From positions 1 to 7,805 of the forward strand of contig JBHHYS010000108.1 in assembly GCA_046757645.1 (NCBI GenBank): a DNA stretch of 7,805 nt, written 5' to 3'. Made by a program: the position numbers and the translations under genes. The notes below the pieces were generated by a model that saw only the letters and a list, made by a program, of their open reading frames with translations, made no database searches and had not been told where the DNA came from. The stretch comes from JBHHYS01 sp046757645 (GTDB lineage: Bacteria > Acidobacteriota > Terriglobia > Acidiferrales > 2-02-FULL-67-57). This document shows positions 1 through 5,913 of the stretch, in pieces (the stretch's first letter is position 1; every line of letters starts with the position of its first letter).

Positions 1-59
1 GGTAGCGCGCCTGCTTTGGGAGCAGGAGGTTGTGGGTTCAAATCCCACCGCCCCGACCA
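1..59 (+). tRNA. tRNA-Pro (anticodon TGG), 5' truncated by window edge
   Basis: The anticodon arm reads CCTGC-TTTGGGA-GCAGG, which puts TGG at positions 34-36, so it decodes proline CCA. The T arm is GTGGG-TTCAAAT-CCCAC. The 3' acceptor strand CGCCCCG is followed by discriminator A and an encoded CCA ending at 59. The 5' acceptor strand and the start of the D arm lie before the window, so the acceptor pairing cannot be checked. Confidence 0.95.
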
Positions 60-80
60 GAAGGAGTCGAACCACGAAGA

Positions 81-144
81 GCGAAAATCGAAAAAACGAA
101 CCATCGGCAGTCACGCTTTTCGGTTTTCGGTTTTTGGTTTTCGG
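81..144. repeat. A/T-rich heptamer repeat forming an imperfect inverted repeat
   Basis: Positions 115-142 are four tandem 7-mers of the form GGTTTTC (GCTTTTC, GGTTTTC, GGTTTTT, GGTTTTC). Positions 81-102 (GCGAAAATCG then AAAAAACGAACC) are an imperfect reverse complement of 122-144. The two arms could form a hairpin about 64 nt long between tRNA-Pro and the next gene. It could act as a tRNA terminator or be a dispersed simple repeat, and the sequence alone does not decide between these. Confidence 0.5.
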
Positions 145-173
145 AATGCCGCTCGGCTGACAGAACCCCCCCC

Positions 174-614
174 ATGACCACCAAGGCTCCCTCTCAGGAA
201 ACCCCGCCCGCCCGGACCTGCGACCACGGCCTGGACTGGCTGAGGCGCGCGGGCGAGCGCGTCTGTGCGCTCGAGTACCTGAACCGCTTCGTCGCCCCTC
301 GACGGGTGGAACGCCTGAGCCGCCACGGCCGCCAGCTTTACCTGGTCTTCGACTCGGGCGAGAAGCTGGAGTGCTGCTGCGAAAACTGCGGCGAAAGCCA
401 CGCGGACGACCACGACTTCACCCAGGAGATCAAAGAAGTAGCGGTGGGCCGCCGCGCCCTGCGCTTCCGCTTGGAAGGTGAGAGCGGCCATCTGGTCGTC
501 TGGTTCGCCCGGGGTGACCATCTCCACCTGCACCGCAATGCCTTGCTGCGGTTCCGCCCGGCGCGCCGGCGGCGCAGCGTGCACCCTCGGCACACCCCTC
601 CGACTCAGACATAG
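174..614 (+). CDS. hypothetical protein with Cys/His cluster (146 aa)
   Basis: I do not recognise the family. The reading frame has strong G/C preference at third codon positions, which supports real coding over the antisense frames. The frame stays open upstream to position 30 through tRNA-adjacent and repeat sequence, so I chose the ATG at 174, where coding-like composition begins. No clear Shine-Dalgarno precedes it (a C-run sits there). The protein is soluble, with no signal peptide or membrane segment. Residues 67-80 hold a CCC-x2-C-x3-H-x3-H cluster with acidic residues, followed by HLHLH at 116-120. The tail (about 126-140) is Arg-rich. Metal binding is possible but unproven. It is convergent with the PilZ gene, with 39 bp between the stops. 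Confidence 0.65.
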   Translation: MTTKAPSQETPPARTCDHGLDWLRRAGERVCALEYLNRFVAPRRVERLSRHGRQLYLVFDSGEKLECCCENCGESHADDHDFTQEIKEVAVGRRALRFRLEGESGHLVVWFARGDHLHLHRNALLRFRPARRRRSVHPRHTPPTQT

Positions 615-653
615 CTCACCTCGCGGCTTTTCTGGGGGAAAGGAAGTTCCGGG

Positions 654-986
654 CTACTGAGTGACGAACTCTTCGATGGCCCGCTGAAGCTCCGCCGGGA
701 GGTCGACGAAGCGCAAACCCATCCCTTCACGGGGGATGCGGTAGATGACAGCGGCGCGCGCTTCCTGAATGGGCGACTCCGGGGTCAGCTTGAAGCGCAG
801 CCGGACTTCGGCCCCTTTGTCGGGCGGATTTTCCGTCTCGATGAAGACCCCGCCGGTGCTGATATCCCGCGTGTAGCCCACCAGGGTCTGCCCCTCCAGG
901 ACGGTGCGAATCTCAGTCGCCAGCGAAACCCGCTTGGCGGTACGACGCTCCGCCCCGCTCCCTTGAGCGCCTTTTACTTCTGGCAT
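654..986 (-). CDS. PilZ domain protein (110 aa), probable c-di-GMP receptor
   Basis: This is a single-domain PilZ protein. The family binds cyclic di-GMP and passes the signal to motility, exopolysaccharide or transcription targets; the partner here is unknown. Both ligand motifs are visible: a basic RxxxR motif at residues 15-19 (RTAKR) and D-x-S-x-x-G at 41-46 (DISTGG). The beta-strand pattern GVFIE...VRLRFKL...ARAAVIYR...GMGLRFVDL follows, then a C-terminal helix. The frame is open further upstream to 1121, but that part runs through the terminator hairpin at 1069-1116, so I chose the ATG at 986. A GTG lies directly before it, and the Shine-Dalgarno is weak (GGGGG). A separate promoter sits at 1017-1045. 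The single-domain length fits the family; no output domain is attached. Confidence 0.9.
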   Translation of the reverse strand: MPEVKGAQGSGAERRTAKRVSLATEIRTVLEGQTLVGYTRDISTGGVFIETENPPDKGAEVRLRFKLTPESPIQEARAAVIYRIPREGMGLRFVDLPAELQRAIEEFVTQ

Positions 987-1016
987 CACTCTGCGTTTTC
1001 CCCCGCGGCTGGCAGG

Positions 1017-1045
1017 ATTGTAGTCAACCCTCGCGGCCTCGACAA
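1017..1045 (-). promoter_or_regulatory. sigma-70-like promoter of the PilZ gene
   Basis: On the minus strand, TTGTCG (1040-1045) is separated by 17 bp from TACAAT (1017-1022). The -10 matches the consensus at 5 of 6 positions and the -35 at 4 of 6. Transcription would start near 1010, giving a leader of about 25 nt to the ATG at 986. It lies downstream of the terminator at 1069-1116, consistent with the PilZ gene being its own unit. Confidence 0.55.
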
Positions 1046-1060
1046 CCCAAATCGCCGACT

Positions 1061-1116
1061 CAATAAGAAACGGGCCGGGAATTCCGGGGGAGGGCGTACC
1101 CGGTCCCCGGCCCGTT
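1061..1116 (-). terminator. intrinsic terminator on the minus strand
   Basis: Arms 1069-1079 (AACGGGCCGGG) and 1106-1116 (CCCGGCCCGTT) are perfect 11-bp complements. A second inner stem, CCGGG/CCCGG at 1084-1088/1099-1103, lies inside the loop. On the minus strand the stem is followed by TTTCTTATT, a moderate T-tract; on the plus strand no T-tract follows. It most likely ends transcripts coming from the kinase/regulator operon or from a short unit starting near 1300, and insulates the PilZ gene. Confidence 0.65.
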
Positions 1117-1296
1117 CTCACCCACCTCCATTACTTGTGGGCAAGGTAAAGTCGTTGTACTGGCGTGGCGCCTCGGTGTTGCGGGTCGGAGTCTGCTCAT
1201 GATTTCCCTCTCGCGCCGCCAGTGGATCCCCGTGGTGCCCTCACTCTAGAAAAGCCCGCAGCCCACGGAAATAGAGAGGAAGTCACAATCAGGGGG

Positions 1297-1327
1297 GTAC
1301 AAAAGTATCCCGGTAGTACAAAAGTAC
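1297..1327. promoter_or_regulatory. tandem GTACAAAAGTA boxes, candidate regulator-binding sites
   Basis: Two identical 11-mers (GTACAAAAGTA) lie at 1297-1307 and 1316-1326, so the repeat interval is 19 bp. The second extends to GTACAAAAGTAC, symmetric in its outer GTAC tetramers. Read on the minus strand each contains TACTTTT, close to the TACYYMT heptamer known for NarL. They begin 22 bp beyond the stop of a NarL-family regulator gene, so autoregulation or control of a short downstream unit is a reasonable inference. No clear -35/-10 pair was found next to them. Confidence 0.45.
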
Positions 1328-1348
1328 CAGCGGCGCGCGGCGGGCTCG

Positions 1349-2014
1349 CTAGCCGGTTTTGGGCAACTTGTGATGAAGGGCGTAGAGCACCAGCTCCAAC
1401 CGGTCGGACACCCCCAGTTTGTCGAAGATGTTGTGGAGGTGATTTTTCACCGTCTGCTCGCTGATGCTCAGTCGGTACGCGATCTCCTTGTTGCGAAACC
1501 CTTGGGTGACCAGGGAAACAATCTCCTGCTCCCGCGCCGTCAGCAAGGCCTTCTCGGCGGGCCCCGCGGCGGGGCGGCTCATCGCCTTAATCACGTCGGC
1601 GGCCACCCGTTGATCGATCCACATCTCGCCGCGGTGCACTTTGCGAATCCCTTCCAGCAGCCGCTCGGTGGCCGCCTGCTTCAAGACCACCCCCCGGGCG
1701 CCGCGGCGCACCGCTTCCACGTAGTCGCGCTCGTCCTCCGAGGCGGTAAGAACGATGGTTCGAATCGCGCTCCCCGGACCGCCCAGCTGGTTGAGCACGC
1801 TGAGCCCGTCCGGGTCAGGCATCTTCAAGTCCAGCAACACCACATCGGGCTTGAGCTTGCCCACCAGACCCACACACTCGGCTCCGGTGCGCGCCTCACC
1901 GATGACGCTGATGTCATCCTCCGCCTCTAAGAGCCGGCAAAGACCCTCGCGGAAGATGGTGTGGTCATCGGCCACCAGCACCCGAATGCGCTCCCGGCTC
2001 TTGGCTTTGGCCAT
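1349..2014 (-). CDS. NarL/FixJ-family response regulator (221 aa)
   Basis: This is a cytoplasmic DNA-binding response regulator, full length for the family. The receiver domain spans about residues 10-125, with acidic pair D16-D17, phosphoacceptor D62 (LLDLKMPDPDG), switch threonine T90 (VLTAS) and the conserved lysine K112. A LuxR-type helix-turn-helix follows at about 158-217 (LTAREQEIVSLV...NKEIAYRLSISEQTVKNHL). The start ATG at 2014 has a good Shine-Dalgarno, AGGAG at 2019-2023, with 4 nt spacing. It lies 120 bp downstream of the histidine-kinase gene on the same strand, so the two are very likely a cognate pair in one operon. Targets are unknown; the tandem boxes just past its 3' end are candidates. 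Confidence 0.95.
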   Translation of the reverse strand: MAKAKSRERIRVLVADDHTIFREGLCRLLEAEDDISVIGEARTGAECVGLVGKLKPDVVLLDLKMPDPDGLSVLNQLGGPGSAIRTIVLTASEDERDYVEAVRRGARGVVLKQAATERLLEGIRKVHRGEMWIDQRVAADVIKAMSRPAAGPAEKALLTAREQEIVSLVTQGFRNKEIAYRLSISEQTVKNHLHNIFDKLGVSDRLELVLYALHHKLPKTG

Positions 2015-2134
2015 CTCGCTCCTAGTGCAGTCGCCTCTTGTTCTCGCCAGCCAGTAAGAGCTTCATTCTAGCCGACAGCGGATTTTCTCGCCGCTCATTG
2101 TAATCTCGCTTTCGCCGAGCGCGTTCCCACCGCC

Positions 2135-3835
2135 CTACGTCCACGGAATGTCCACCCGCAGCGTGGCCCCGCTGCCCGGGGTGGAATCAATCGTCAGCGT
2201 GCCCCCCAAGGCGCGCGTGTGCTCCCCGATGGAAACCGGAAGCAGCCCGCTTTCTTCCAGCGCCCGCTGCGAATAGGTGCCGGAGAAAGGAAAGCCGCGG
2301 CCATCATCGTCCACCAGCAAGCGCAGATAGGCCTCGTCCTGACGCAAGCGAACCAGCACGTGTCGGGCCTCCGCGTGCTTTCGCACATTATGCAACGCTT
2401 CGCGCAGAATCAGAAACACTTCTCGGCAGACGCCTTCCGGCAGCCGGGCGTCCACCGGCTCGGCCAACACATCCACTTCGATGCCGGTCTCCTCTTGAAA
2501 CTGGGCGCAATGCGCCACCACCCAGCGGCTCAGCTCGGCCGCGGACATCCGCACCGGCTTGAGGGTGCGCAGGAAGCGGCGCAACTCTGCCTGCTCTTGT
2601 TTGACCACGCCCTGCAGCCGGCCCAGTTCCTCCGCGCCCTCGGCGGACTCCTGGCCGGCCTGCCGTCGGAAAACGTCCAGTTGCATGGCCACGCTGGCGA
2701 GGGTTTGGGCCACCCCGTCGTGCAGTTCGCGGCTGATGCGATCGCGTTCCTGGTTCACCGCCTGGGTAATCAGGCTGCGCACGGTCAACAGGTTGGCGAG
2801 CACCGGTCCCAGCCCCGCGAGCAACCGTTGCAGCTCGTCCAGTTGATTCAGCGCAAAGCCGCCCTCGTCCGCGTCCAGCAACAGCAGCCGGCCCCGCCAG
2901 TTTCCGCTCTCCGCCAATGGAGCACTCAGCAGCGAACGGGGGGAAAACTCGCGGACGAACCGTTCGGGAAGATCAAATTCTTTCTCCACCTCTACCCCGC
3001 TCAACTCCCGGCGCAGGTGCCACTCCCCTGCCCGCCTCCCCTCCAAGCCGTTGGCGAGCACGCTGAGGGGCTCGGCGGCGAGCAGAAGAGCCCGGACATC
3101 GCGGGGCGGGCGGTCGCTCTCCTCGAAGCGACCCCCGTCGTCCCGGCGAAATTGCCACAGGAGCACACGGTCCGTCTCCGGATCGTGGTAGGCCAGCAGG
3201 GCCCGCCGGGCGCGAAACTGCTGGCACAAGCTGTCCAGCCACCGCTGCCACAGCTCTGACCAACCCGTGTCCAGGCTGAGCAGTTGGGCAAAGCGTTCGA
3301 CCTCAGCCGTGCGCTCCAGGTGGCGCCGCTCGCGCTGCGCCACCGCACCCACCAGCACCCCCGCCACCAACAGCCCTCCGGCCACCGCCCAGCTCTCCCG
3401 CGGCACCCGCGCCAGCAGCGCGGTCTCCGGTTCTGTCGCCGACTGCTTCCACACCACCCAAAAGTAGGCGGCACTCACCAGCAGACTCAGCCCGGCGGCC
3501 GCGCGCCATCCGCCCCACAACCCGGCCACCAAGGTGAAATACACAAAGAAGAGAAGAAAGGGAGCGGGATGACTGGGGGCAAACAAGAGAACCACCACCA
3601 GCGCCGCCCCGTCGCCCGCCACGGTGGCAATTTGCCAGGGCCACGAGGTGAGCCGCTGGTGGAAGAGCAGTGCTACACCGGCGTAGAGAAAGTAGAGGCC
3701 AAAGATCAGACCCACCAGGGGAAAAAAGGGTGTGCTGCGCGGGGGAGCCAGCAACAGCGCCAGCCCCAAGGTCGCCGCTAGCACCAGTCGCGCCAGGGCC
3801 TTGATGCGCTCAATGGCCTGCGAAGTGGAAGGCAT
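2135..3835 (-). CDS. membrane sensor histidine kinase, HisKA_3 (NarL/DesK-like) type (566 aa)
   Basis: This kinase autophosphorylates on histidine and should phosphorylate the adjacent NarL-type regulator. The N-terminus has about six hydrophobic segments (near 13-31, 37-58, 69-86, 91-106, 111-128, 148-166) with only short loops, so the signal is probably sensed in or near the membrane. A linker and a probable GAF-like region follow (about 185-352). The HisKA_3 dimerisation helix carries phosphoacceptor H372 in RISRELHDGVAQTL. The ATPase domain has the N box with N483 (REALHNVRKHAEA), the G1 box DDDGRGF at 509-515, and a final Gly-rich segment, GGTLTIDSTPGSGA. The segment before the last box reads SIGEHTRALGG instead of the usual GL-x-GM-x-ER form. 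The ligand is not predictable. The leader is about 85 nt from the promoter at 3928-3956, and the Shine-Dalgarno is weak. Confidence 0.95.
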   Translation of the reverse strand: MPSTSQAIERIKALARLVLAATLGLALLLAPPRSTPFFPLVGLIFGLYFLYAGVALLFHQRLTSWPWQIATVAGDGAALVVVLLFAPSHPAPFLLFFVYFTLVAGLWGGWRAAAGLSLLVSAAYFWVVWKQSATEPETALLARVPRESWAVAGGLLVAGVLVGAVAQRERRHLERTAEVERFAQLLSLDTGWSELWQRWLDSLCQQFRARRALLAYHDPETDRVLLWQFRRDDGGRFEESDRPPRDVRALLLAAEPLSVLANGLEGRRAGEWHLRRELSGVEVEKEFDLPERFVREFSPRSLLSAPLAESGNWRGRLLLLDADEGGFALNQLDELQRLLAGLGPVLANLLTVRSLITQAVNQERDRISRELHDGVAQTLASVAMQLDVFRRQAGQESAEGAEELGRLQGVVKQEQAELRRFLRTLKPVRMSAAELSRWVVAHCAQFQEETGIEVDVLAEPVDARLPEGVCREVFLILREALHNVRKHAEARHVLVRLRQDEAYLRLLVDDDGRGFPFSGTYSQRALEESGLLPVSIGEHTRALGGTLTIDSTPGSGATLRVDIPWT

Positions 3836-3927
3836 CTTCTGTGTCGTGGGCCGGGCAGAAGGAAGTGTGAGTCGCCTTGCGCTTGCCCTGATTCAGCTTC
3901 GTGGGCCCCGCTGATCGAATCGCGGCT

Positions 3928-3956
3928 ATTCTAGGGGAGGCTGGCGGCGGTGTCAA
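3928..3956 (-). promoter_or_regulatory. consensus sigma-70 promoter for the kinase/regulator operon
   Basis: On the minus strand, TTGACA (3951-3956, perfect) and TAGAAT (3928-3933, 5 of 6) are separated by exactly 17 bp. Transcription should begin near 3920, about 85 nt before the kinase start codon. A promoter this close to consensus suggests substantial housekeeping-sigma expression unless it is repressed. Confidence 0.75.
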
Positions 3957-4060
3957 TTTTCCCCCGCTTGTGGGTAGGTCCCCAGACACCCGCCCGGGGG
4001 AGGCCAGGGCAATTTCCGCTGCGTTTTTAGCCCCTCTTCCCAAGTGAGCACACTACGCGG

Positions 4061-4090
4061 TTGTGCAGGGCCGCGGCCCTCTGCTAGATT
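4061..4090 (+). promoter_or_regulatory. weak promoter candidate with palindromic spacer, upstream of 107-aa gene
   Basis: TTGTGC (4061-4066) and TAGATT (4085-4090) are 18 bp apart; the -10 matches at 4 of 6 positions and the -35 at 3 of 6. The spacer contains the perfect 14-bp palindrome AGGGCCGCGGCCCT (4067-4080), which could be an operator or simply a GC-rich chance palindrome. Confidence 0.3.
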
Positions 4091-4170
4091 AGCCCCGCTG
4101 CCGGCCGAGCCGCCGAGGACCGTTCAAGCTGCTCGGCGTCCGGGCGGCTGACGCCCTGGAGCGAATTTCG

Positions 4171-4494
4171 ATGAAACAATTTCCCCCAGCCTGGCTCCAG
4201 CGGCTGAACGAGCTGGTCAAGACCGTCCGGCGGCAGCAAGGCTGGAGCGACATCCAGGCCATCGTGGAGCCGCCCGCGCGCCCCGGTTATCCTTCCACCC
4301 TCCGCCTGGAAAGGAGGGGGGCGCTGTTGATCGTGCCGCTTGACCCCCACGCCGTCGAGCAGATGATGCGCACCGGCCAGCAGGGTCCCCTGCTGATCGA
4401 AATCAAGCAGGGCTTCTTCCGGCTGCTGAAAGCCGCCCGGCACCGGGAGAAGGTTTTTGGGTCCTCGATTCCGCCGCGCAAGCGCCGCCTCTAA
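4171..4494 (+). CDS. hypothetical protein (107 aa)
   Basis: I do not recognise the family. The frame has GC-rich third positions and a ribosome-binding site, GGAG at 4158-4161, 9 nt before the ATG, and both support it over the antisense frame at 4084-4599. The product is small, soluble and basic at its C-terminus (RKRRL). It has an amphipathic N-terminal helix (WLQRLNELVKTVRRQ), an alternating-hydrophobic middle (TLRLERRGALLIVPLD) that looks like a beta hairpin, and a helix around residues 60-90. There is no signal peptide or membrane segment. The MerR-like/TPR gene follows 155 bp downstream on the same strand and may be co-transcribed. Confidence 0.7.
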   Translation: MKQFPPAWLQRLNELVKTVRRQQGWSDIQAIVEPPARPGYPSTLRLERRGALLIVPLDPHAVEQMMRTGQQGPLLIEIKQGFFRLLKAARHREKVFGSSIPPRKRRL

Positions 4495-4649
4495 GGTCCT
4501 CCCGACAGCCCGCTTGCTTCCTTGTCCACCCTGGTCTACCATTCGCCCCGGTCCCGCACGCGGCTGAGGGGCACGAGGGCAGGTTGGCGAGAATGCCATC
4601 CCGGCTTCAAGTTCAGAAAGAATCCTCCCGCTGAATGCCGAGGCTGCCG

Positions 4650-5510
4650 ATGGAGCAGTTCACCCGGCGCGAAGTCCTCCGCATCGTGGGCGTCACCGAA
4701 AAACAGCTCGCCTACTGGGAACGTCTGCGCTTGGTGCGTCCCCGAAAGTCTTGGGGGAAGAAAATCTATCGGTTCAGCGACCTCATCAGTCTGCGCACGG
4801 TCAAACGGCTGACCGAGCGGCGCGTTCCCGCCCGGCGGCTGCGCCGAGCGGTGGACGCCCTCGCCCGGCAACTGGCGGAGGTTGAGGCTCCTCTCACCGA
4901 ACTGCGGGTTATCTCCACCGGGCGCCACCTGGTGGTCGAGCAGGCGGGGGGTCGGCTCGAACCTCTCTCCGGCCAACTGCTGCTCAACTTCGACACCCGC
5001 GACCTGAGGGCAAAGGTTCGGGTGATGCCCGAGCGCAGCGTAGAGGAGTGGTTCGCTCTGGGGCTCGATTGCGAAGCCGACCCTGCCACCCACTCGCAGG
5101 CCATCGAGGCCTACCAGCGAGTGCTGGAGAAAAAACCCCAGTGGGTGGAACCGAACATCAACCTGGGCACGCTGCTCTACGAGCAGGGGGACCGGGAAGC
5201 GGCCGCGCGCTGCTACCAACGTGCGGTGGCGCTCGACCCGCACTTCCCCCTGGCGCACTTCAACCTGGGAAGCGTCCTCGATGAACTCGGCCAGTGGGGG
5301 CGGGCCCGGGAGCACTTGCGCCAGGCGGTACGCCTGAAGCCCGATTACGCCGATGCCCACTACAACTTGGCGCTGGTCTGCGAAAAACTCGGCCTCCTCG
5401 GCCAGGCGCGCCACCATTGGCACCGCTACCTTGAACTCGACCCCTACAGCCCCTGGGCCGACACCGCCCGCCAGCGCTTGGCCCCGCCCCGCCGCCCCGA
5501 ACCCTCCTAG
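4650..5510 (+). CDS. MerR-type HTH / TPR repeat fusion protein (286 aa)
   Basis: Residues about 4-66 form a MerR-like winged helix-turn-helix (FTRREVLRIVGVTEKQLAYWERLRLV, then IYRFSDLISLRTVKRLTE). A linker of about 65 residues follows, then four tetratricopeptide repeats at about 130-165, 166-199, 200-233 and 234-267 (repeated NLG...A...Y/L..A..L.P pattern), and a Pro/Arg-rich tail. Known MerR regulators have a short dimerisation coil and effector domain here; in this protein TPRs replace it, implying control through protein-protein contact (inference). I chose the ATG at 4650 because GAGG (4640-4643) lies 6 nt before it. The upstream in-frame ATG at 4635 lacks a good site and would add five residues. 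A weak TTGCTT-N17-TACCAT promoter lies upstream. Confidence 0.88.
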   Translation: MEQFTRREVLRIVGVTEKQLAYWERLRLVRPRKSWGKKIYRFSDLISLRTVKRLTERRVPARRLRRAVDALARQLAEVEAPLTELRVISTGRHLVVEQAGGRLEPLSGQLLLNFDTRDLRAKVRVMPERSVEEWFALGLDCEADPATHSQAIEAYQRVLEKKPQWVEPNINLGTLLYEQGDREAAARCYQRAVALDPHFPLAHFNLGSVLDELGQWGRAREHLRQAVRLKPDYADAHYNLALVCEKLGLLGQARHHWHRYLELDPYSPWADTARQRLAPPRRPEPS

Positions 5511-5518
5511 CACGGTGC

Positions 5519-5535
5519 GGAAAAACCATTTTTCC
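5519..5535 (+). terminator. small hairpin after the MerR/TPR gene, weak terminator candidate
   Basis: GGAAAAA (5519-5525) and TTTTTCC (5529-5535) are perfect complements around a 3-nt loop, beginning 9 bp past the stop codon. The stem is AT-rich and weak, and the T-run lies within the stem instead of after it. It could help end transcription in either direction, perhaps together with the palindromic repeat that follows. Confidence 0.35.
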
Positions 5536-5624
5536 TGTCATCCGGAGCGCAGCGAAGGATCCCTCTTAAGAAGCAGCTCAACAGGTTACGAGACTCTTCG
5601 TCGCCTTCGGCTCCTCAGAATGAC
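5536..5624. repeat. imperfect palindromic intergenic repeat (GTCATCC...AGAATGAC type)
   Basis: The left end GTCATCCGGAGCGCAGCGAA (from 5537) is an imperfect inverse of the right end, which reads GCCTTCGGCTCCTCAGAATGAC in two parts up to 5624. Elements with GTCATCCTGAGCG...AGGATC ends and a matching inverse are common dispersed intergenic repeats in several phyla, including Acidobacteriota (recalled, not searched). It holds no reading frame of note. The remaining sequence to the tRNA-His promoter (5625-5784) shows nothing I can name. Confidence 0.65.
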
Positions 5625-5784
5625 GGCTTGAAGGACTCTTTCAGCACACTGCTAGAGAATTGTGTCCGGGGTCTGTGCCTCAGCCCCAACACCCCCGCTG
5701 ATTTGCTGGCGAAAGACAGCCCCAATCGAAGGAAAGTGCCAAACAGGTAGGCGAAAGGCACCTCCTCCGGCCTCCCAGGCTCGA

Positions 5785-5813
5785 TTGACAAGTTGGGAGC
5801 GGTGGGAAATAAT
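5785..5813 (+). promoter_or_regulatory. sigma-70 promoter for tRNA-His
   Basis: TTGACA (5785-5790, perfect) is followed after exactly 17 bp by AATAAT (5808-5813, 5 of 6). Transcription should start about 5820, some 17 nt before the mature tRNA. This placement is typical for a tRNA gene with a short 5' leader for RNase P. Confidence 0.7.
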
Positions 5814-5837
5814 GGCGAGTGGTTGAGCATCCCGCTG

Positions 5838-5913
5838 GTGAGCGTAGCTCAGCTGGTAGAGCATCGGACTGTGGCTCCGAGGGTCGTGGGTTCGAATCCC
5901 ATCGCTCACCCCA
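5838..5913 (+). tRNA. tRNA-His (anticodon GTG)
   Basis: Acceptor arms GTGAGCG (5838-5844) and CGCTCAC (5903-5909) pair perfectly. The anticodon arm TCGGA-CTGTGGC-TCCGA gives anticodon GTG. The T arm is GTGGG-TTCGAAT-CCCAT. The discriminator is C73 (5910), with an encoded CCA at 5911-5913. A G at 5837 supplies the G(-1) that histidyl-tRNA synthetase needs, pairing with C73, so identity is secure. Confidence 0.97.

Larger units (their letters stand above)
987..1348. other. gene-poor spacer between PilZ gene and response regulator
   Basis: This 362-bp spacer contains, from left to right, the PilZ promoter, a minus-strand terminator hairpin, a weak 46-codon minus-strand reading frame at 1060-1200, and two tandem GTACAAAAGTA boxes near the end of the response-regulator gene. 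The plus-strand frames across it (963-1202, 1165-1464) lack ribosome-binding sites and run into known genes, so I do not call them. Confidence 0.6.
3836..4170. other. divergent intergenic region between kinase and 107-aa gene
   Basis: This 335-bp spacer separates the divergent kinase and 107-aa genes. It carries a strong minus-strand promoter for the kinase and a weaker plus-strand candidate with a GC-rich palindrome. The minus-strand reading frame 3810-4043 spans the promoter, has Pro/Ser-rich low-complexity sequence and overlaps the kinase start, so I do not call it a gene. Confidence 0.6.

Noticed and set aside
81..144. CRISPR array
   Set aside because: The 7-bp units are contiguous, with no spacers and repeats far too short.
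111..593. Minus-strand 160-aa frame overlapping the first hypothetical gene
   Set aside because: It is Ala/Val-rich low-complexity sequence; the plus-strand frame has better codon bias and residue make-up.
2219..3259. Plus-strand frame of 346 aa
   Set aside because: It is antisense to the histidine kinase, with His/Gln-rich shadow composition and no domain pattern.
3810..4043. Minus-strand 77-aa frame upstream of the kinase
   Set aside because: It spans the consensus promoter of the kinase and overlaps its start; its composition is not protein-like.
4084..4599. Minus-strand 171-aa frame
   Set aside because: It is antisense to the 107-aa gene, which has a ribosome-binding site and a sensible sequence.
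4536..5513. Long minus-strand frame (325 aa)
   Set aside because: It is antisense to the MerR/TPR gene, whose domains are recognisable; long shadow frames are expected in GC-rich DNA.
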